Shown: positions 45,561 through 58,254 of the stretch, piece by piece | Position numbering within the stretch: the stretch's first letter is position 1 | Layout of the letters: each line of letters starts with the position of its first letter | Source: Zhengitettix transpicula | Lineage: Eukaryota; Arthropoda; Insecta; Orthoptera; Tetrigidae | Assembly (NCBI GenBank): GCA_037074705.1 | Contig: CM073596.1 | Location: 12,704,501-12,768,500 of the forward strand | Length of the DNA stretch: 64,000 bases | Reading direction: 5' to 3' | The notes under the pieces: model-generated | Told to the model about the DNA's origin: nothing | Database searches by the model: none | The model's input: only the letters and a program-made list of their open reading frames with translations | Program-made: the position numbers and the translations under genes

Positions 45561-46865
45561 AATTTCAAATTCCTTCCATTGTTTCATTTTAAAATATTAG
45601 TGTATGTTACAATATATTTCGGAAAAGGAGACGACCCGCAATACACCACAATTTAATTCCCTTTATTATCATGCTTAAATCAAGTAGTTTCCGGATAAAC
45701 TCAACCGTGATTCTATTTTGGGAGAAACCGAGGTGTTAACCTTTAAAATACCAAGTATTTTTCTAAGGGGGGGAAGAAACTGTGTCTATAAGCTCCAAGC
45801 ACTAACAACCATAAATTACTGTTAGTCATGAAAAACCCCGAGAAATATGTACACACCTCGTCACAAAAATTGAGCGCCTCTTCGTTATTTCAAAACGTAA
45901 ATCACCTTTGATTTTAACTGACAGTTTAGTAACCACATTAACGTTCAATTACAATACGTTAAGTGCACATCTCATTTAATATCTTAAAAATTCATTTTCC
46001 CTAATTTGAATAAATATATTTCAGTTACAACAGAATCTATTGTGAATATTTATCAGCATGCAGAATCCAAACTGTTTTCATTTACATGGTTGCCTTTTAC
46101 AGACATCAGTGACTTAGCCTTGGGAAGAAATGAACCTGCTAGGGCGTCATAAACCAGGAACAATCTGTTCGACGGTAAATTATGTGCGAAATGATTAGAA
46201 GAAAAAATTTTCCTATTCTACTGGGCTGTTTTGATATCTATGATTGTTTTAATAATGGAACAGTATATGATATAAAGTTTTGATGTATATGAAGAATTTC
46301 TGAAAGCGTTTAATTGAGCGGACTGAGGAACGCTAATTACAGAGATTGACGTTTGCAGCTCGTTCGCAACGGGTACGAGTACAGCGAGGTTCGGTGAGGA
46401 AGTGTTTAATAACAGTTGAAGAGCACGTCGCAATTCCTGAGGAGCAAGGGCTGCTTCTGACGGAGAACACTGCGGAGGCGAAGGGCAGTCGTAAAGACCT
46501 GGGACTCATCACTGGCTGTGGGCGCCCAACTCAAATTAGACGCCGACGCCAAGTCCGCCCTAATTAAACTGCTGCAGACTAATCACGGCACAAAGGCCAG
46601 AGCCTTCCAATAGTAACGTGCCCGACATATTGCTAAATAACGTACACTGTGGTTGTCCACCCCCCCCCCCCCACACGAGGGGATGCAAGTCATCCACACG
46701 TGACGGTCAGCGGAATGAACGGGCGAGAGCAACGGACCTGAATGGTTGCCAAGAACTGTTAAACACTCTTTGATATTACGAAAGAAAATTAGTTTATTCA
46801 GAACTAAGCGTTCCAGCGGGACTCAGAGACTGGTTAATACTTCTTTTTATGCTCAATTTTTTCCT
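45561..46865. other. Unannotated stretch
   Basis: 46340-46620 is GC-richer and could be conserved non-coding or exonic, but no splice pair or domain was found. A C-run lies near 46660. Confidence 0.35.
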
Positions 46866-46869
46866 TATT

Positions 46870-47885
46870 TATATAAAACCGAAAAAATATTGAATTAATT
46901 AGCCAACAATTGATTTAACCTAAATATAACTGTTCTTAGTTCCGTACATACTTTCAACAGAAAGTATTTAATATAATAGCTATAAATTACGTTAAATTTT
47001 ATAGTATCAATCCCAACATAAATACCTCCAAATTCCTTTAGGAATATAATACTTAAATATACTCGTCGAGTATTGCAGGATATAATTGTTCCACAGTCTT
47101 CAGACATTACGTAAGATTAAATTGATGAAATTGTTAGCCATATTCACAATGTAAACATATTGACGCCATTTTGGAGTCACTAATATGGCACGTAAATAAA
47201 CTTACTTTTTCCGCAAAGATCGTAAAGTATTTCGTATTTTTTTATTATCATCCGATGGAGTGTTACTGGATAAAACTATACTTTTTATTGAATTAAAATA
47301 CTTCTGCTTCATTTCATTACCGGAAAAAGGAACTATTTCTTTTATTCGTTGCGTAGTAACGTCTCTATCTCTCTCGCGTGACGTCAGGGTATCTTTACGC
47401 CCAGTAATTTAACACAAAATTACCAAGTTTTTCAATTATAATTATTTCCCTATTTATGTTAGGGGTTTCTCACCCATGTCAGTTATTTAAAAGAACATTA
47501 GTCCCACAGATCGTATAATCTTTCGTATTGTTTTTTTTATGATCATTCGATGGAGTTTTGCTGGATAAGATTATAATTTCAAATAAAAATATTTCTGCTT
47601 TATTTCATTTCGAAGCAAGGAACTATTTACTTTCTTGTGCAGTATCGTCGTGCTGTGACGCCATGATTTTTTGTCGTGCTGTGATTTAACTCAAAATGGT
47701 CAATTTTTTTTTATTAAATGTCCTTCCACATTTATGCTACAGGTTTCTCACCTCCACAGAACCGTTTCTCGTCGTTTGGAAAATATGTGAAGAAATTTTT
47801 GTTGCAATCAGTCCACGCGTTTAAATCTGTATAGAAATTAACGTAAATACATACATACAAATATACATCCTTTTTTATTATATCG
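46870..47885 (-). repeat. R2 repeat, minus orientation, with internal duplication
   Basis: Reading the minus strand from 47885: TATAATAAAAAAGGATGTAT, TTTAAACGCGTGGACTGATT, the AAACC motif block, then a second partial copy (47460-47250) with TGACGTCA at 47389-47396, and the AATATGGC block at about 47190. The 180-residue frame 48274-47732 ends inside it and is not called a gene. Confidence 0.7.
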
Positions 47886-48369
47886 AAAGGGAAGCGGAAG
47901 TGTAATTGGGGTTGCGGTACACTGTCTTGTTGAGGAATAAGCTGAAGGTCTGAATTAAAAATACTTCGAGTGCAACGAAAGGGTGTTTGACGGTGATTGG
48001 AAAATTCCATACTGGCCAAAATTAAACACCTCTCGAGACAAATGCAAGCTGCAAAGCGATGCTGGTGGACAGACGTCATACTCGAAAACAAAATGCCTCG
48101 AACAGAGATACAACTTGTGTTTGTGTCATAAAATGAAGGCTGTTTGTAAAAGCAGACCAACGGTTGTCTGGACCGTTGTGATCCCATGGTGATGAGAATT
48201 ACCTCGACTGTCAGCCGACTGCGAAACTGAGTGTCAGATAACATAATCCACGTTACGGGCAATCCAGACAACAACTGCTAAAATCAGCGATCAACAGCAC
48301 TTCTTGAAAGCAATAAATTAACAAGCAGTGGTTGCAACAGTTCAAAACAATTATAGTTTTTATTTAACG

Positions 48370-48545
48370 AAAATATGTCTCGTTTATTTCATTGCCGGAA
48401 AAAGGAACTATTTCCTTTGTTCGACGTGTAGTAACGTCTCTCTCACTCGCGCGCGTGACGTCATGGTCTCTTGACGCGCAGTGATTTAAGACAAAATTAT
48501 AAAGTTTTTCCATTATAATTATTTCCCTATTTATGCTATTTATAC
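48370..48545 (-). repeat. R2 fragment
   Basis: Central part of R2 with TGACGTCA at 48456-48463. Confidence 0.8.
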
Positions 48546-48554
48546 ATACAATTA

Positions 48555-49165
48555 AGTACGTAAGAAATACGGAAATTCCCGTAAGCTATAAATTTCAAAA
48601 CAATTTATCATCAGTTGTCTAAAAAAAAATTATAGAGCTTTTCTTCGGCTCAATAACAAAACATGTTTTATTTTTGTGGAAAACAAAATTTTCTGAACTC
48701 ATTACGGGAAAAAGCGTTTCTTAAATAGTGTATAATTTCGTTGGGCAGTTTCGTCGGATTTATATAATCTAAAAAAATTCACTTAAGGCTGGACTGAGGT
48801 TGTGAACAGTTGAAAATTCATTGAACATTGAATGACATTTCAGAACTACTTTAAACAATTTTACAAGGTTCTGACCCTTATTTCAAAGAGTATGAAAGAT
48901 AAATTAATGGGCCACTAAAGTCAGTTTTTTGCCTCAAAAATTCAATAAAATTTTCAGCAGTCTCATATTCAATTAATTCAAGGTTTCTTTAATATTCTTG
49001 ATACAACTGAAACCCTAATCATTACACGGGTTCGAATATAATGTGGTTCAAATTATTTTTTAATTCTCGAAGTAGGAATTTTTTTTCAATGTCATTCTGT
49101 TATGGAGATATTGAAAATAAAGAAGATAGCCAAATACAAACAAAATAATTGAGAATATTGTGGTA
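48555..49165. repeat. Direct duplication, left copy
   Basis: Matches 50035-50790 over its length, beginning CGTAAGCTATAAATTTCAAA in the right copy's GTAAGCTATAAATTTCAAAA. The R2 fragment lies beside each copy. Confidence 0.85.
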
Positions 49166-49179
49166 TTCACTATTAATTA

Positions 49180-49475
49180 TTTTCATTGCCCGCGAAAGGA
49201 GATATTTCCTTTGTTCGTCGTGTAGTAACGTCTCTCTCACTCGCGCGCGTGACGTCATTGTCTCTTGGCGCGCAGTGATTTAACACAAAATTATCAAGTT
49301 TTTCAATTATAATTATTTCCCTATTTGTGCTGGGGGCCTCTCACCCCCATAGTAGCGTTTCTTGTGTTTTTAGGAATATCTGTACAAAGTTTTGTTGCAA
49401 TCAGTCCACGCGTTTTAATCTGTATAGAGATTAACGTAAATACATACATACAAATATACATACAAAACAGAATAA
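49180..49475 (-). repeat. R2 fragment with intact 5' end
   Basis: Carries TGACGTCA at 49250-49257 and ends in the GTAAATACATACATACAAAT terminus. Confidence 0.8.
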
Positions 49476-50034
49476 TCGAAACTAGTTGGATGCCTCGAAA
49501 GAACCAGTGTAGAAGTTCTTTGACTACTAGACGGCTGTATGGCAAGTCACTTTCTTTGTTTAAATATAACACAGTTATATATTTACATTATTTACAGATT
49601 TTCACTGGATATTAGAGCTTTGCGAGCGTCAGACCAATCAAAGTTATCAGCACCTCTTTGTGAGCGGACAAATTTTATGTGTTATTGCTTCCTAATATGT
49701 TTTTTTCACACGCATCGTGGAACGCGGTGCTGCCTATACGATTTATTTTTACTGGAAGTATTTGGCAATGTCGCTAATGTGCTTTCGCTCGTCATAATCG
49801 CGCGATTAATTTATCGGCATCAGCGCGATGTTCCGGAGGTGTGGGAGTTTTGTCAATGCAGCCTCTCTGCGTACAATGGACCATTTAACGCGCATCTGGC
49901 TCATACATCACCCGCTCCAGCACTTTGTGATTTTTTTTTTGTTTGCAAGGTCGCACTTGATTTGCCCGGTAGCCATAGTGAGTGTGTGTGTGTGTGTCGG
50001 ACCACAACAAAAAGTGAACATGGATAAAATTAAC
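49476..50034. other. Unannotated stretch between the duplicated copies
   Basis: A 162-codon plus-strand frame (49539-50027) crosses a (GT)n tract and has no recognisable motif. It is not called. Confidence 0.35.
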
Positions 50035-50790
50035 TACGTAATAAAAACCGAAATTCCTGTAAGCTATAAATTTCAAAACAATTTATCATCAGTTATCTAA
50101 AAAATAAATAATAGAGACTTGCATTCGGCTCAATAACAAAACCTGTTTTTTTTGTGGAAATTAAATTTTTCTGAACTTATTACGGGAAAAGGCGTTTCTT
50201 AACTAGTATATAATTTCGTTGGGCAGTTTTGTCGTATTTATATATTCGAAAAAAATTCACTTAAGGCTGGACTGAGGTTGTGTGAACTGTTGAAAATTCA
50301 TCGAACATTTAATGACATTTAAGGACTACTTCAAATAATTTTACACGGTTTTCACCCATATTTCAAAGAGTTTGAAAGATAAATTAATAGGCCACTAAAG
50401 TCAATAAAATTTTCAGCAGTCTCATATTCAATTAGTTCAAGGTTTGTTTAATATTCTTGATACAACAACATAATGTGGTTAAACCATCAGGAAAGCCAGA
50501 ATACAGGTATTCCGAAAACTAATTATGACCTCTCACACTCAATTAATTAGAAATTAATTTTAAAAATTTATTTTGTTAACATTTTAACTGGTTAACAGAA
50601 ACCCTAATATTGCACGGCTTCGATATATAATGTGGTTCAAATTATTTTTTAATTCTCGAAGTAGGAATTTTTTTTAGTATCAGTCTGTTATTGAAATGAA
50701 AAATATTACGTCTGATCGAAAATTAATAATGAGAAAGATAGCCAAATACAGACAAAATAATTGATAATATTGTTGTATTCACTATTAATT
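50035..50790. repeat. Direct duplication, right copy
   Basis: Second copy of 48555-49165, about 1.48 kb away, with an extra ~150 bp segment at about 50470-50590. Confidence 0.85.
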
Positions 50791-50954
50791 GAATAAAATA
50801 AACCAGTATGTTAAAACGTAAAATTATGTGGTAATCAATTTAAATGAAACTAGTGAAGAAATTGAAATTGATCCAAAATTATTTTAAACTGATTAAAAAT
50901 AGATTATTTAATTACCATTTCGATTTACATTGAATTTTATTAATTTAATCAATA

Positions 50955-51850
50955 TAATGAAAAAGGATGTATTTGTGTGTATGTATTTACGTTAATCTTT
51001 ATACAAACTTTAACGCGTGGGCAGATTGAAACAAAAATTGGTACGCATATTCTTCAAACCACGTGAAACTGTACTGTAGGGGTGAGAAACCCCTAGCATA
51101 AAAGTAGAATAAATTATAATTAAAAAACAAGATCAGTTTGTGTTAAATTACTGCGCGCCAAGAGACCGTGACGTCACGGGACAGAGACAGTGGGGGAGAG
51201 AGACGTTACTACGCGACGAACAATGGGAAATAGTTCCATTTACGTAATGAAAAGAAGTAGAAACATTTTCATTAAATAAAAAGTATAATTTTCTACAGTA
51301 ATACTCCATCGACTTATAATAGAAAATAATACGAAATACTTTACAATGATTGCGGAAACTCTAAGTTAATTTTCGTACCGTATTAGTGACTCCAATATGG
51401 TGACTATTTGTTTGCATTATGAATATAGGAAACAATTTCATAAATTCAATCTTTTGCAATGTCTGAAGACTGAGGGACAATTATATTCCGCTATACTCAA
51501 GGTCTATATTTAAGTATTCTATTCGTAAAGAAATTCGGAATATTGTTTGAAATTAATGCAATAAAATTCAATGTATTTTATAGCTCTTCAATTAATGAAC
51601 AATTGGTCTAATGTATTAACAAAACTACGAACAGTTAAATTTAGGTTAAATCACTTCTTCACTAAAGATTAATAAAGAATTAAGTAATTTTTCGGGTGTA
51701 TATAAATAAGTACACAGGGCAATACAACACACCATCTATAAATTGTATATTTTTTCTAAAAATCAATTTTATTTAATCTGATTAAAAATGTATGATGAAA
51801 AATAAGCAATTAATGGTTTTAGGGTTTAATATTTCTTCTTTACTTTAGCT
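50955..51850 (+). repeat. R2 repeat, near full-length
   Basis: Collinear with 24137-25013 from AAAAAGGATGTAT through TGACGTCA (51169-51176) to the TTTAATATTTCTTCTTTACTTT block. Confidence 0.8.
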
Positions 51851-51879
51851 GGACTCCAGTTTGTTACCTTGTGAATGTA

Positions 51880-52130
51880 GCTAACAATTAGTGACTCCAA
51901 TATGGCGACTATTTGTTTTCATTATGAATATATGAAACAATTTCATAAATTTAATCTTTCGTAATGTCTGAAGACTGAAGGACAATTATATCCTGAAATA
52001 TTTAAGGAGTATATTTAAGAAGATATTCGTAAGTATATTTGTTGGGATTGATGCAATAAAGTTCATTGTATTTTACAGATGTTCAATTAATGCAGTATTG
52101 GTCAAAAGTATGTACGGAGCTAGGAACAGA
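51880..52130 (+). repeat. R2 3' part fragment
   Basis: Repeats the AGTGACTCCAATATGGCGAC block, in tandem with the preceding copy. Confidence 0.75.
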
Positions 52131-52139
52131 TAGATTTAA

Positions 52140-52690
52140 ATGAAACAAAGGAAGAAAGTTTTCAGGATTTTACCTTGAAATTAAAATAAAAATGTTTTTA
52201 AACGGATTAGGAAAATATTATTTAATTGCAATTGTATTTTGTATATTTAATATTTTTAATAAATGCCTCAGATTTAATTAGAAGCAAAAACTTCAGGGCC
52301 GCTTATAGGGCCACTAATAATGATAGTTGTTTGCAAATGGCTCCAAAGTTACAAATGATTATACAAATCTAATCTACAATAACAAAAGTTTATTAAAAGA
52401 ATATAAGAAAACATAGATTTTCATTTTTATAGAATAATATATTTATTGACAGGTTATCTGATTGCTATTAACGTTTCGCTTTCTAACACTTCAGGCGCCT
52501 TTTATACTTTGCTGTCGTACGTATTATCACACTCAGTTTGTTGTCGAAAATCTTATATATTCAACTTATGCTCTCAGAACACACATGACTGACTGTTTCT
52601 CCCAACACACAACTGCTCTCTGACTGTTCTGTACTGTTTCGCCCAAAAGTTCTAAACACTAACACTGACTGTCCAAAGTTCTGTACTAAT
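52140..52690 (-). repeat. R4 repeat, minus copy
   Basis: Reverse complement of the region 59760-60400 in outline: GGGCCGCTTATAGGGCC, TTTATTGACAGG, CTTTGCTGTCGTACGTA and the CACACATGACTGACTG block. Confidence 0.75.
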
Positions 52691-52704
52691 TTTTTTTTCG
52701 GTGT

Positions 52705-53045
52705 AGACAGGCTATGTATAGGGTAATCCACATAGTGGCAACTCCCCTCTTATAGCATAGGAAAAGGATTTGAAAGGGGGGATGCGGAAGGGTGGAGGAA
52801 GATAGCCAAGGGTAACTAGGGCCCCCGGGCTGTGGTTTAAGGATCCTACCCGGCATTCACCTAAAGAAATGCAGGAAAACCCTAGAAAAACCTGCATCAG
52901 GTTGGTCGGTCATAGGTTACTTGTCCCACGCCCTTCCGATAGCGGGAGAGGAGTTTGCTGTGGGGACGCAGCATTCCCTTCTCCGTGCCTCGACCAATTT
53001 AGTGGGCAACTGGCCGATTATTCCAATAGGAATAGAGGACAACTT
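52705..53045 (-). repeat. R1 copy (minus), head truncated
   Basis: Ends in ATAGAGGACAACTTA, where R5 sequence begins. Confidence 0.85.
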
Positions 53046-53046
53046 A

Positions 53047-53135
53047 CGCTTTTCGACCACAATTTGTAGCAACCATTGTAGTCGCTGCATTCTCGCGCCA
53101 AACAATGCTGTGGCCTCAAAGTTACGCCGCCAATA
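53047..53135. repeat. R5 repeat
   Basis: TTTTCGACCACAATTTGTAGCAA then GCCTCAAAGTTACGCCGCC (in matching pieces) is the reverse complement of 59405-59490. A second related piece lies at 53550-53640. Confidence 0.75.
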
Positions 53136-55150
53136 ATCAAAGAAACAGTTTATATAAAACATTTCATTGCACATTTGTAATGTCTACAATATTAACAAAA
53201 TATTGGATTGTTTTGTAAGACGAACGAGTTTTTCGTATTGTTCGGAACGTTGGAGTAAATCTCTATATTAGTTTTTGAACTTCTAGACGATCATTCACGT
53301 CATCTCCTTAATGTTTTTCTTGTTTTCTTTGAATTTCTTTTTTCCTTTTCTTTGCCTTTTATCACTTATTTTTGCTCTACTCCCAGACAATGGAATACCC
53401 GAAAAATCTAAATACTAACTTTTGAGTTTGTCAGCACTATCGTGTGGTTGTGTCACTCCTGACTTGTGTTTTTTTTTCAATCACCTGGCGAAACGTTTTC
53501 ATGTATTTAAATCAACATTTTCCCCTGTCAATTGGAAATTTCATATCATCATTAGATTTTCGACAAAAATTCGTAGCATTCTCGCGCCAAACAATGCTGT
53601 GCTTTAAGTTATGCCGCCAATAATTAAAGAAAAAAAATTATATAAAACATTTCATTACACATTTTTAATCTCTACAATATTAACAAAATTTTAGTTTTAT
53701 GTACCAAACGATTTATCGATATTAAAATAATTTTCTCTACCGTGTTTGATAATAATTCGTATACATTTGTATATTGTTCTGGTGAACAGATGTGAAATTA
53801 CATTGCTCGGATCAGTGATCCATCGTGTAAAAATTTATTAATTAATTTATTTATTTATAAATTGTTGATTTAAATATTCGCTTTTACTCATAAATATATC
53901 ACGGTCAATGAATAAAGAATTTTTATAGGATGATTACTAGACACAGAACTGTAAGATTGAAACCTACGGAGAATCTCTCAAGAAACTCTTCCATTGCATT
54001 TTAGAAGGTGCCGCAGTATTAAATTTCACGCTCATAGAATCAGCTAATTTTGTTTTATAGGTGAAACGGGTTCCAAGCCATAACCGTCCTCTCTTCGAAT
54101 TCGGGTGATACGAGCGAGATGTCCGCGTCGTATTGGATTCACGTCATAAAAAAGAATTGCGTAAATAGTAACGAGGCGTTTCCGTTTTGTTGGCTATTAG
54201 GTAGGTTTGTCGAGATAGCGATGGCGTCGTTAGCCGCAAACGTGGCAATTGCAGTCGGAGCGATACGATACCTGGCCTCACCAATACCATTAAAGCTGCG
54301 CCACACGCGCCATGGGGACCCGAAATAATTCATGCCACCGTGATTAAAAGCTCGACGCACGAAACCGTGACACGAACACAACCAAGGAACTGCAAAATAG
54401 ATCGCGAACTGTACATGCATAAATATGAGACCCAGTTAAACGCTGCATCACGTGAAATGATCGTAGTCGTAAAACTGGTAGCCCGCCTGTGATTGGGTGC
54501 CTCGAAATATTTGTACACATTTCATTGACCTTTTTTTTAGAGTCAGGATTTAGCCAGGATGAGAAAACCCCAAAAATTATCCGTGGCAAAAATCAGCACA
54601 GTTCTTTAGACCTGTGGAATACTATTACCCGAATTATATGAAAGGATGTATCTCACCGGATTCTGGAGGTTCTTTACCCAAGAAAGTACACTTCAAAAAT
54701 GGAACGAGTTGTCTCGCTTGATTTAACGAGGTCCGGTTAAAGTTAATCGGCTGGAATTCCCGGACGAAGCCACGACATCATGAAGAGAGACACAGAAAAT
54801 CTACCAGTGACCTAAGAAAATCTCTCTTGCATCGTGGTTGAACTAGGAGAAGACGTAGTCCCGATGATAAAAACAAAAATAAAAGGTACTGAAAATAACG
54901 TCTCGTCAAATTTGAGGTTGTGGGACAAACAAGTTCCTACGCGATAATATTTTATTAACAAAATATCACTAAAGTATAAACGTAAGTCACGAACAAGGTT
55001 TTAAATTTTTAGTATTGTCAATTACCATAAGTCATTACCTCCGATTCTTCAATCCGACGCTTTTAATAATATTTGGAATGTCTCATGCGGCGACGTTTAA
55101 GTTACACACAATACATAAAATATTTCCCAAATTACAACATCCGTTTTTTG
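53136..55150. other. Unannotated stretch
   Basis: AT-rich with a moderately GC segment at 54060-54420 holding overlapping short frames on both strands. No gene is supported. Confidence 0.35.
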
Positions 55151-55154
55151 TCGA

Positions 55155-56450
55155 GATCTTCAAATATTTCTGCTTCATTTCATTACCGGAAAAAGGAACT
55201 GTTTCCTTTCTTCGTCGCGTAGTAACGTCTCTATCTCTCTCGCGTGACGTCAGGGTATCTTTGCGCGCAGTAATTTAACACGAAATTATCAAGTTTTACA
55301 ATTATAATTATTTACCTAGTTACGCTAGGCGTTTCTCACCCATGTCAGTCATTTAAAAGAACATTAATCCCACAGATCGTACAATCTTTCGATTTGTTTT
55401 TTATTATTATTCGATGGAGTGTTGCTGGATAAGTTTATAATTTCAAATAAAAGTATTTCTACTTTATTTCATTTCGAAGAAAGGAACTATTTACTTTCTT
55501 GTGCAGTATCGTCGCGTAGTAACGCGTAGTATCTCTCTCGCGTGACGTCATGGTATCTTGGCGGGCAGTAATTTAACACATTATAATCAAGTTTTACAAT
55601 TATAATTATTTACCTATTTATGCTAGGGGTTTTTCACCCATGTCACAGATCGAATAATCTTTCGTCTTGTTTTTTTCATTATCATTAGATTGAGTATTGC
55701 TGGATAAGATTATAATTTCAAATAAAAATATTATTACTTTTTTTCATTTCGAAGAAAGGAACTATTAACTTTATTGTACAGTATTGTCGCGTAGTAACGT
55801 CTCTCTGGCGTGTGCTGTGACGTCATGATTTCTTGTCGCGCAGTAGGTTAACACGAAATGATCCATTTTTTTTAATTATAATTATGCTACAGGTTCCTCA
55901 CCTCAACAGTTACTCGTCGTTTGCAAAATATGTGAACCAATTTTTGTTGCAATCAGTCCACGTGTTTAAATCTGTATAGAGATTAACGTAAATACATACA
56001 TACATGTATGTATGTATATATTTACGTTAATTTTTATACAGATTTGAACGTCTCGACAGATTGCAACAAAACTTTGTACAGATATTCTTTAAAACACGAG
56101 AAACGGTACTTTGGGGGTGAGAAACCCCTAGCATAAATAGGGTAATAATTATAATTGAAAAACTTTAAAATTTTTGTGTTAAATTACTGCCCGCCAAGAT
56201 ACCATGACGTCACGCGAGAGAGAGACGTTACTACGCGACGAACAAAGGAAAAAGTTCCTTCTTCCAGTAATGAACTAAAGCAGAAATATTTTCATCGCGT
56301 AAATATTACAATTTTATCCAGTAATACTCCATGTAATGATAATAAAAAACAATAGGTATACTCTACGATACTTGCGTAAAATCTAATTAAATCTTCGTAC
56401 CATATTTGTGACTAGAATATATGTTTGCATTATGAAACTAGCTAAGAATT
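55155..56450. repeat. R2 cluster: three minus fragments facing one plus copy
   Basis: Minus pieces at about 55155-55330, 55340-55620 and 55640-56000, then a plus copy 56005-56345. TGACGTCA occurs at 55245, 55543, 55818 and 56205. The last two copies meet head to head at CATACATACATGTATGTATG. Confidence 0.85.
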
Positions 56451-56509
56451 TCTTCAACTTAAGTTTCCGTAATGTCTGAAGACTGAGGGACAATTACATT
56501 GGTTTCCTG

Positions 56510-56920
56510 GTCGCAAAGAACACGTGTACGAAATTTGGTGAAATTTGATCCACCGGTATAGATTTGTATTCTCCACCCCAAACGCTAGGGGTGCTCTTTC
56601 CCCAGGGTGTAGAGGTTGAAAATTATATTCAGATATCATCAGTGGAAAGACTATAAATATCTTTGACCCCTAATAATATTTATCCGACTGAAATATCGAC
56701 TGTTTTAGCATGTTTAAATATTTCCACCCCCGTCCACCCCCGCTTCTGGGGGTGGTAGACGCGTCTCACCCCAACAGTGTTGGTTTACTGGTCGCAAAGA
56801 ACACGTGTACGAAATTTGGTGAAATTTGTTCCAGCGGTGTAGATTTGTATAACGAACATACAAACATACATACATACATACATACAAACATACATACACT
56901 CATTTTTATTTATAAGATAA
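56510..56920. repeat. Dispersed repeat with AAATTTGGTGAAATTT core, two tandem parts
   Basis: The block CGTGTACGAAATTTGGTGAA occurs at about 56525 and again at about 56805. Its inverse is at 16990-17180. It ends in (CATA)n. Confidence 0.75.
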
Positions 56921-56950
56921 GATTCACCTTACTTTTTGTTCACAGTGGTA
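56921..56950. mobile_element. Solo terminal repeat of the second mariner family
   Basis: GATTCACCTTACTTTTTGTT then CACAGTGGTA is identical in its core to the right end of the 27.7 kb mariner. No transposase sequence adjoins it. Confidence 0.75.
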
Positions 56951-56999
56951 TATCGCTTTTATATAGATATGATATATTGAACTGTGGTGTAAACAGTTA

Positions 57000-58250
57000 A
57001 ACTATTATCTGAGCTCATGACGTTTTTCCGGTACTGAATATTTAAGTCAATTACCTTTCTCACCTGTTTCCTCGTGTTCTGCGCGTAACAAGGTAATATA
57101 ATTATTACGCTGGCATTACGACAGCGACGATGTAACATTTATGCCATACTCGACTTTTACTTCACTTTTAAATTCATTTAAAAAATAATTGGGCTTAATG
57201 TCGGCTTCAGACCGCCATTTAATGTCCAATAAAAAAATAATTCTAATGCTTTATCAGCCCACCTCCCCGAAGTTCAGTGGCCGTGGTAGTCCTTACACCT
57301 GCACGGAGCAGGTTGCGGCTCCTCTGGATTTATAAAGTCTGGATTCCTGATTTGCGCACCGCAATAGCCGCAGTTCCGCTGTTTATGCCGATTTCGCCCA
57401 ACGAGTAAGAATAATTAACATCCCTTTAATGGGAAATAAACAGCCGTATTAAATTCTATATCGGTCTAATTTAATAGCAGACTGTAGTTTCCGCCCTTCA
57501 ATTCATCCCAGGCAATATGAACCTAGTGGGATCGGGGAGGGGAGGGGGGGGGGCTTATGTGCCCATTACGTCCTCATTCGCATTCGAAAACATCTGAGGC
57601 AAATAGCTCCCTCCATTTCCCATGTATGCGAATTTCCCCCCACCCCATCCCTTCCATTAATAGGGATTTGTGTGACAGCGAAAGTAATCGTGGTTCGGCC
57701 AATGAGGAAGCAATATCGTGAAACGAGCGACCCTCAAAACATAGTGTCGGATTTTCTGTTCATTTCTGATACGAAAACATCTGTGTCGAATTGTTGCAAA
57801 CATTAAATGCTTCTACTTACAGAAATGTCTCCGCTTCTCGGAGGGTTGAATCTACACAGACTTTTTGGCGTTTCGCCAAGTCTGAGGAAACATTTCCCGG
57901 TGATTACTCGTCGGTTTTTACGATGTCGGACATTTGTTGCTTTGCCCTGTCGTGGAAACGCGTCACGATGAACCACCACACTAATGGTAAGTATAACTGC
58001 GGTTGGGTTAGCTGTTTTCAAACAGAGACCAAGTTATGTTGTTACTATGATTTTTTGAAGGGATTTCGTACATTTTACTAGTATTTATGGTGATTTAAGC
58101 TACATTCTTATTGTTAGAGGCACTGAGATAATTTGAGTGAGCCAAGAGAAAAACTATGTTATAATTAAATATGATGGGTTAATATAAATGAAAAGCTTAT
58201 GAACAATTTACAAACAAAAATATTTCGTTTGTTTGGTGGCTTTCATGAAT
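57000..58250. other. Unannotated stretch with a candidate conserved non-coding segment
   Basis: 57240-57560 has balanced composition, no repeats and no good frame, which is the look of conserved regulatory DNA. This is only an impression. Confidence 0.25.
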
Positions 58251-58254
58251 AAAA

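Noticed and set aside
47732..48274. 180-residue minus-strand open frame
   Set aside because: Its C-terminal third lies inside repeat R2 and the rest shows no domain, splice site or codon signal.
49539..50027. 162-residue plus-strand open frame
   Set aside because: Crosses a (GT)n tract, begins in repeat-derived sequence and has no recognisable motif.
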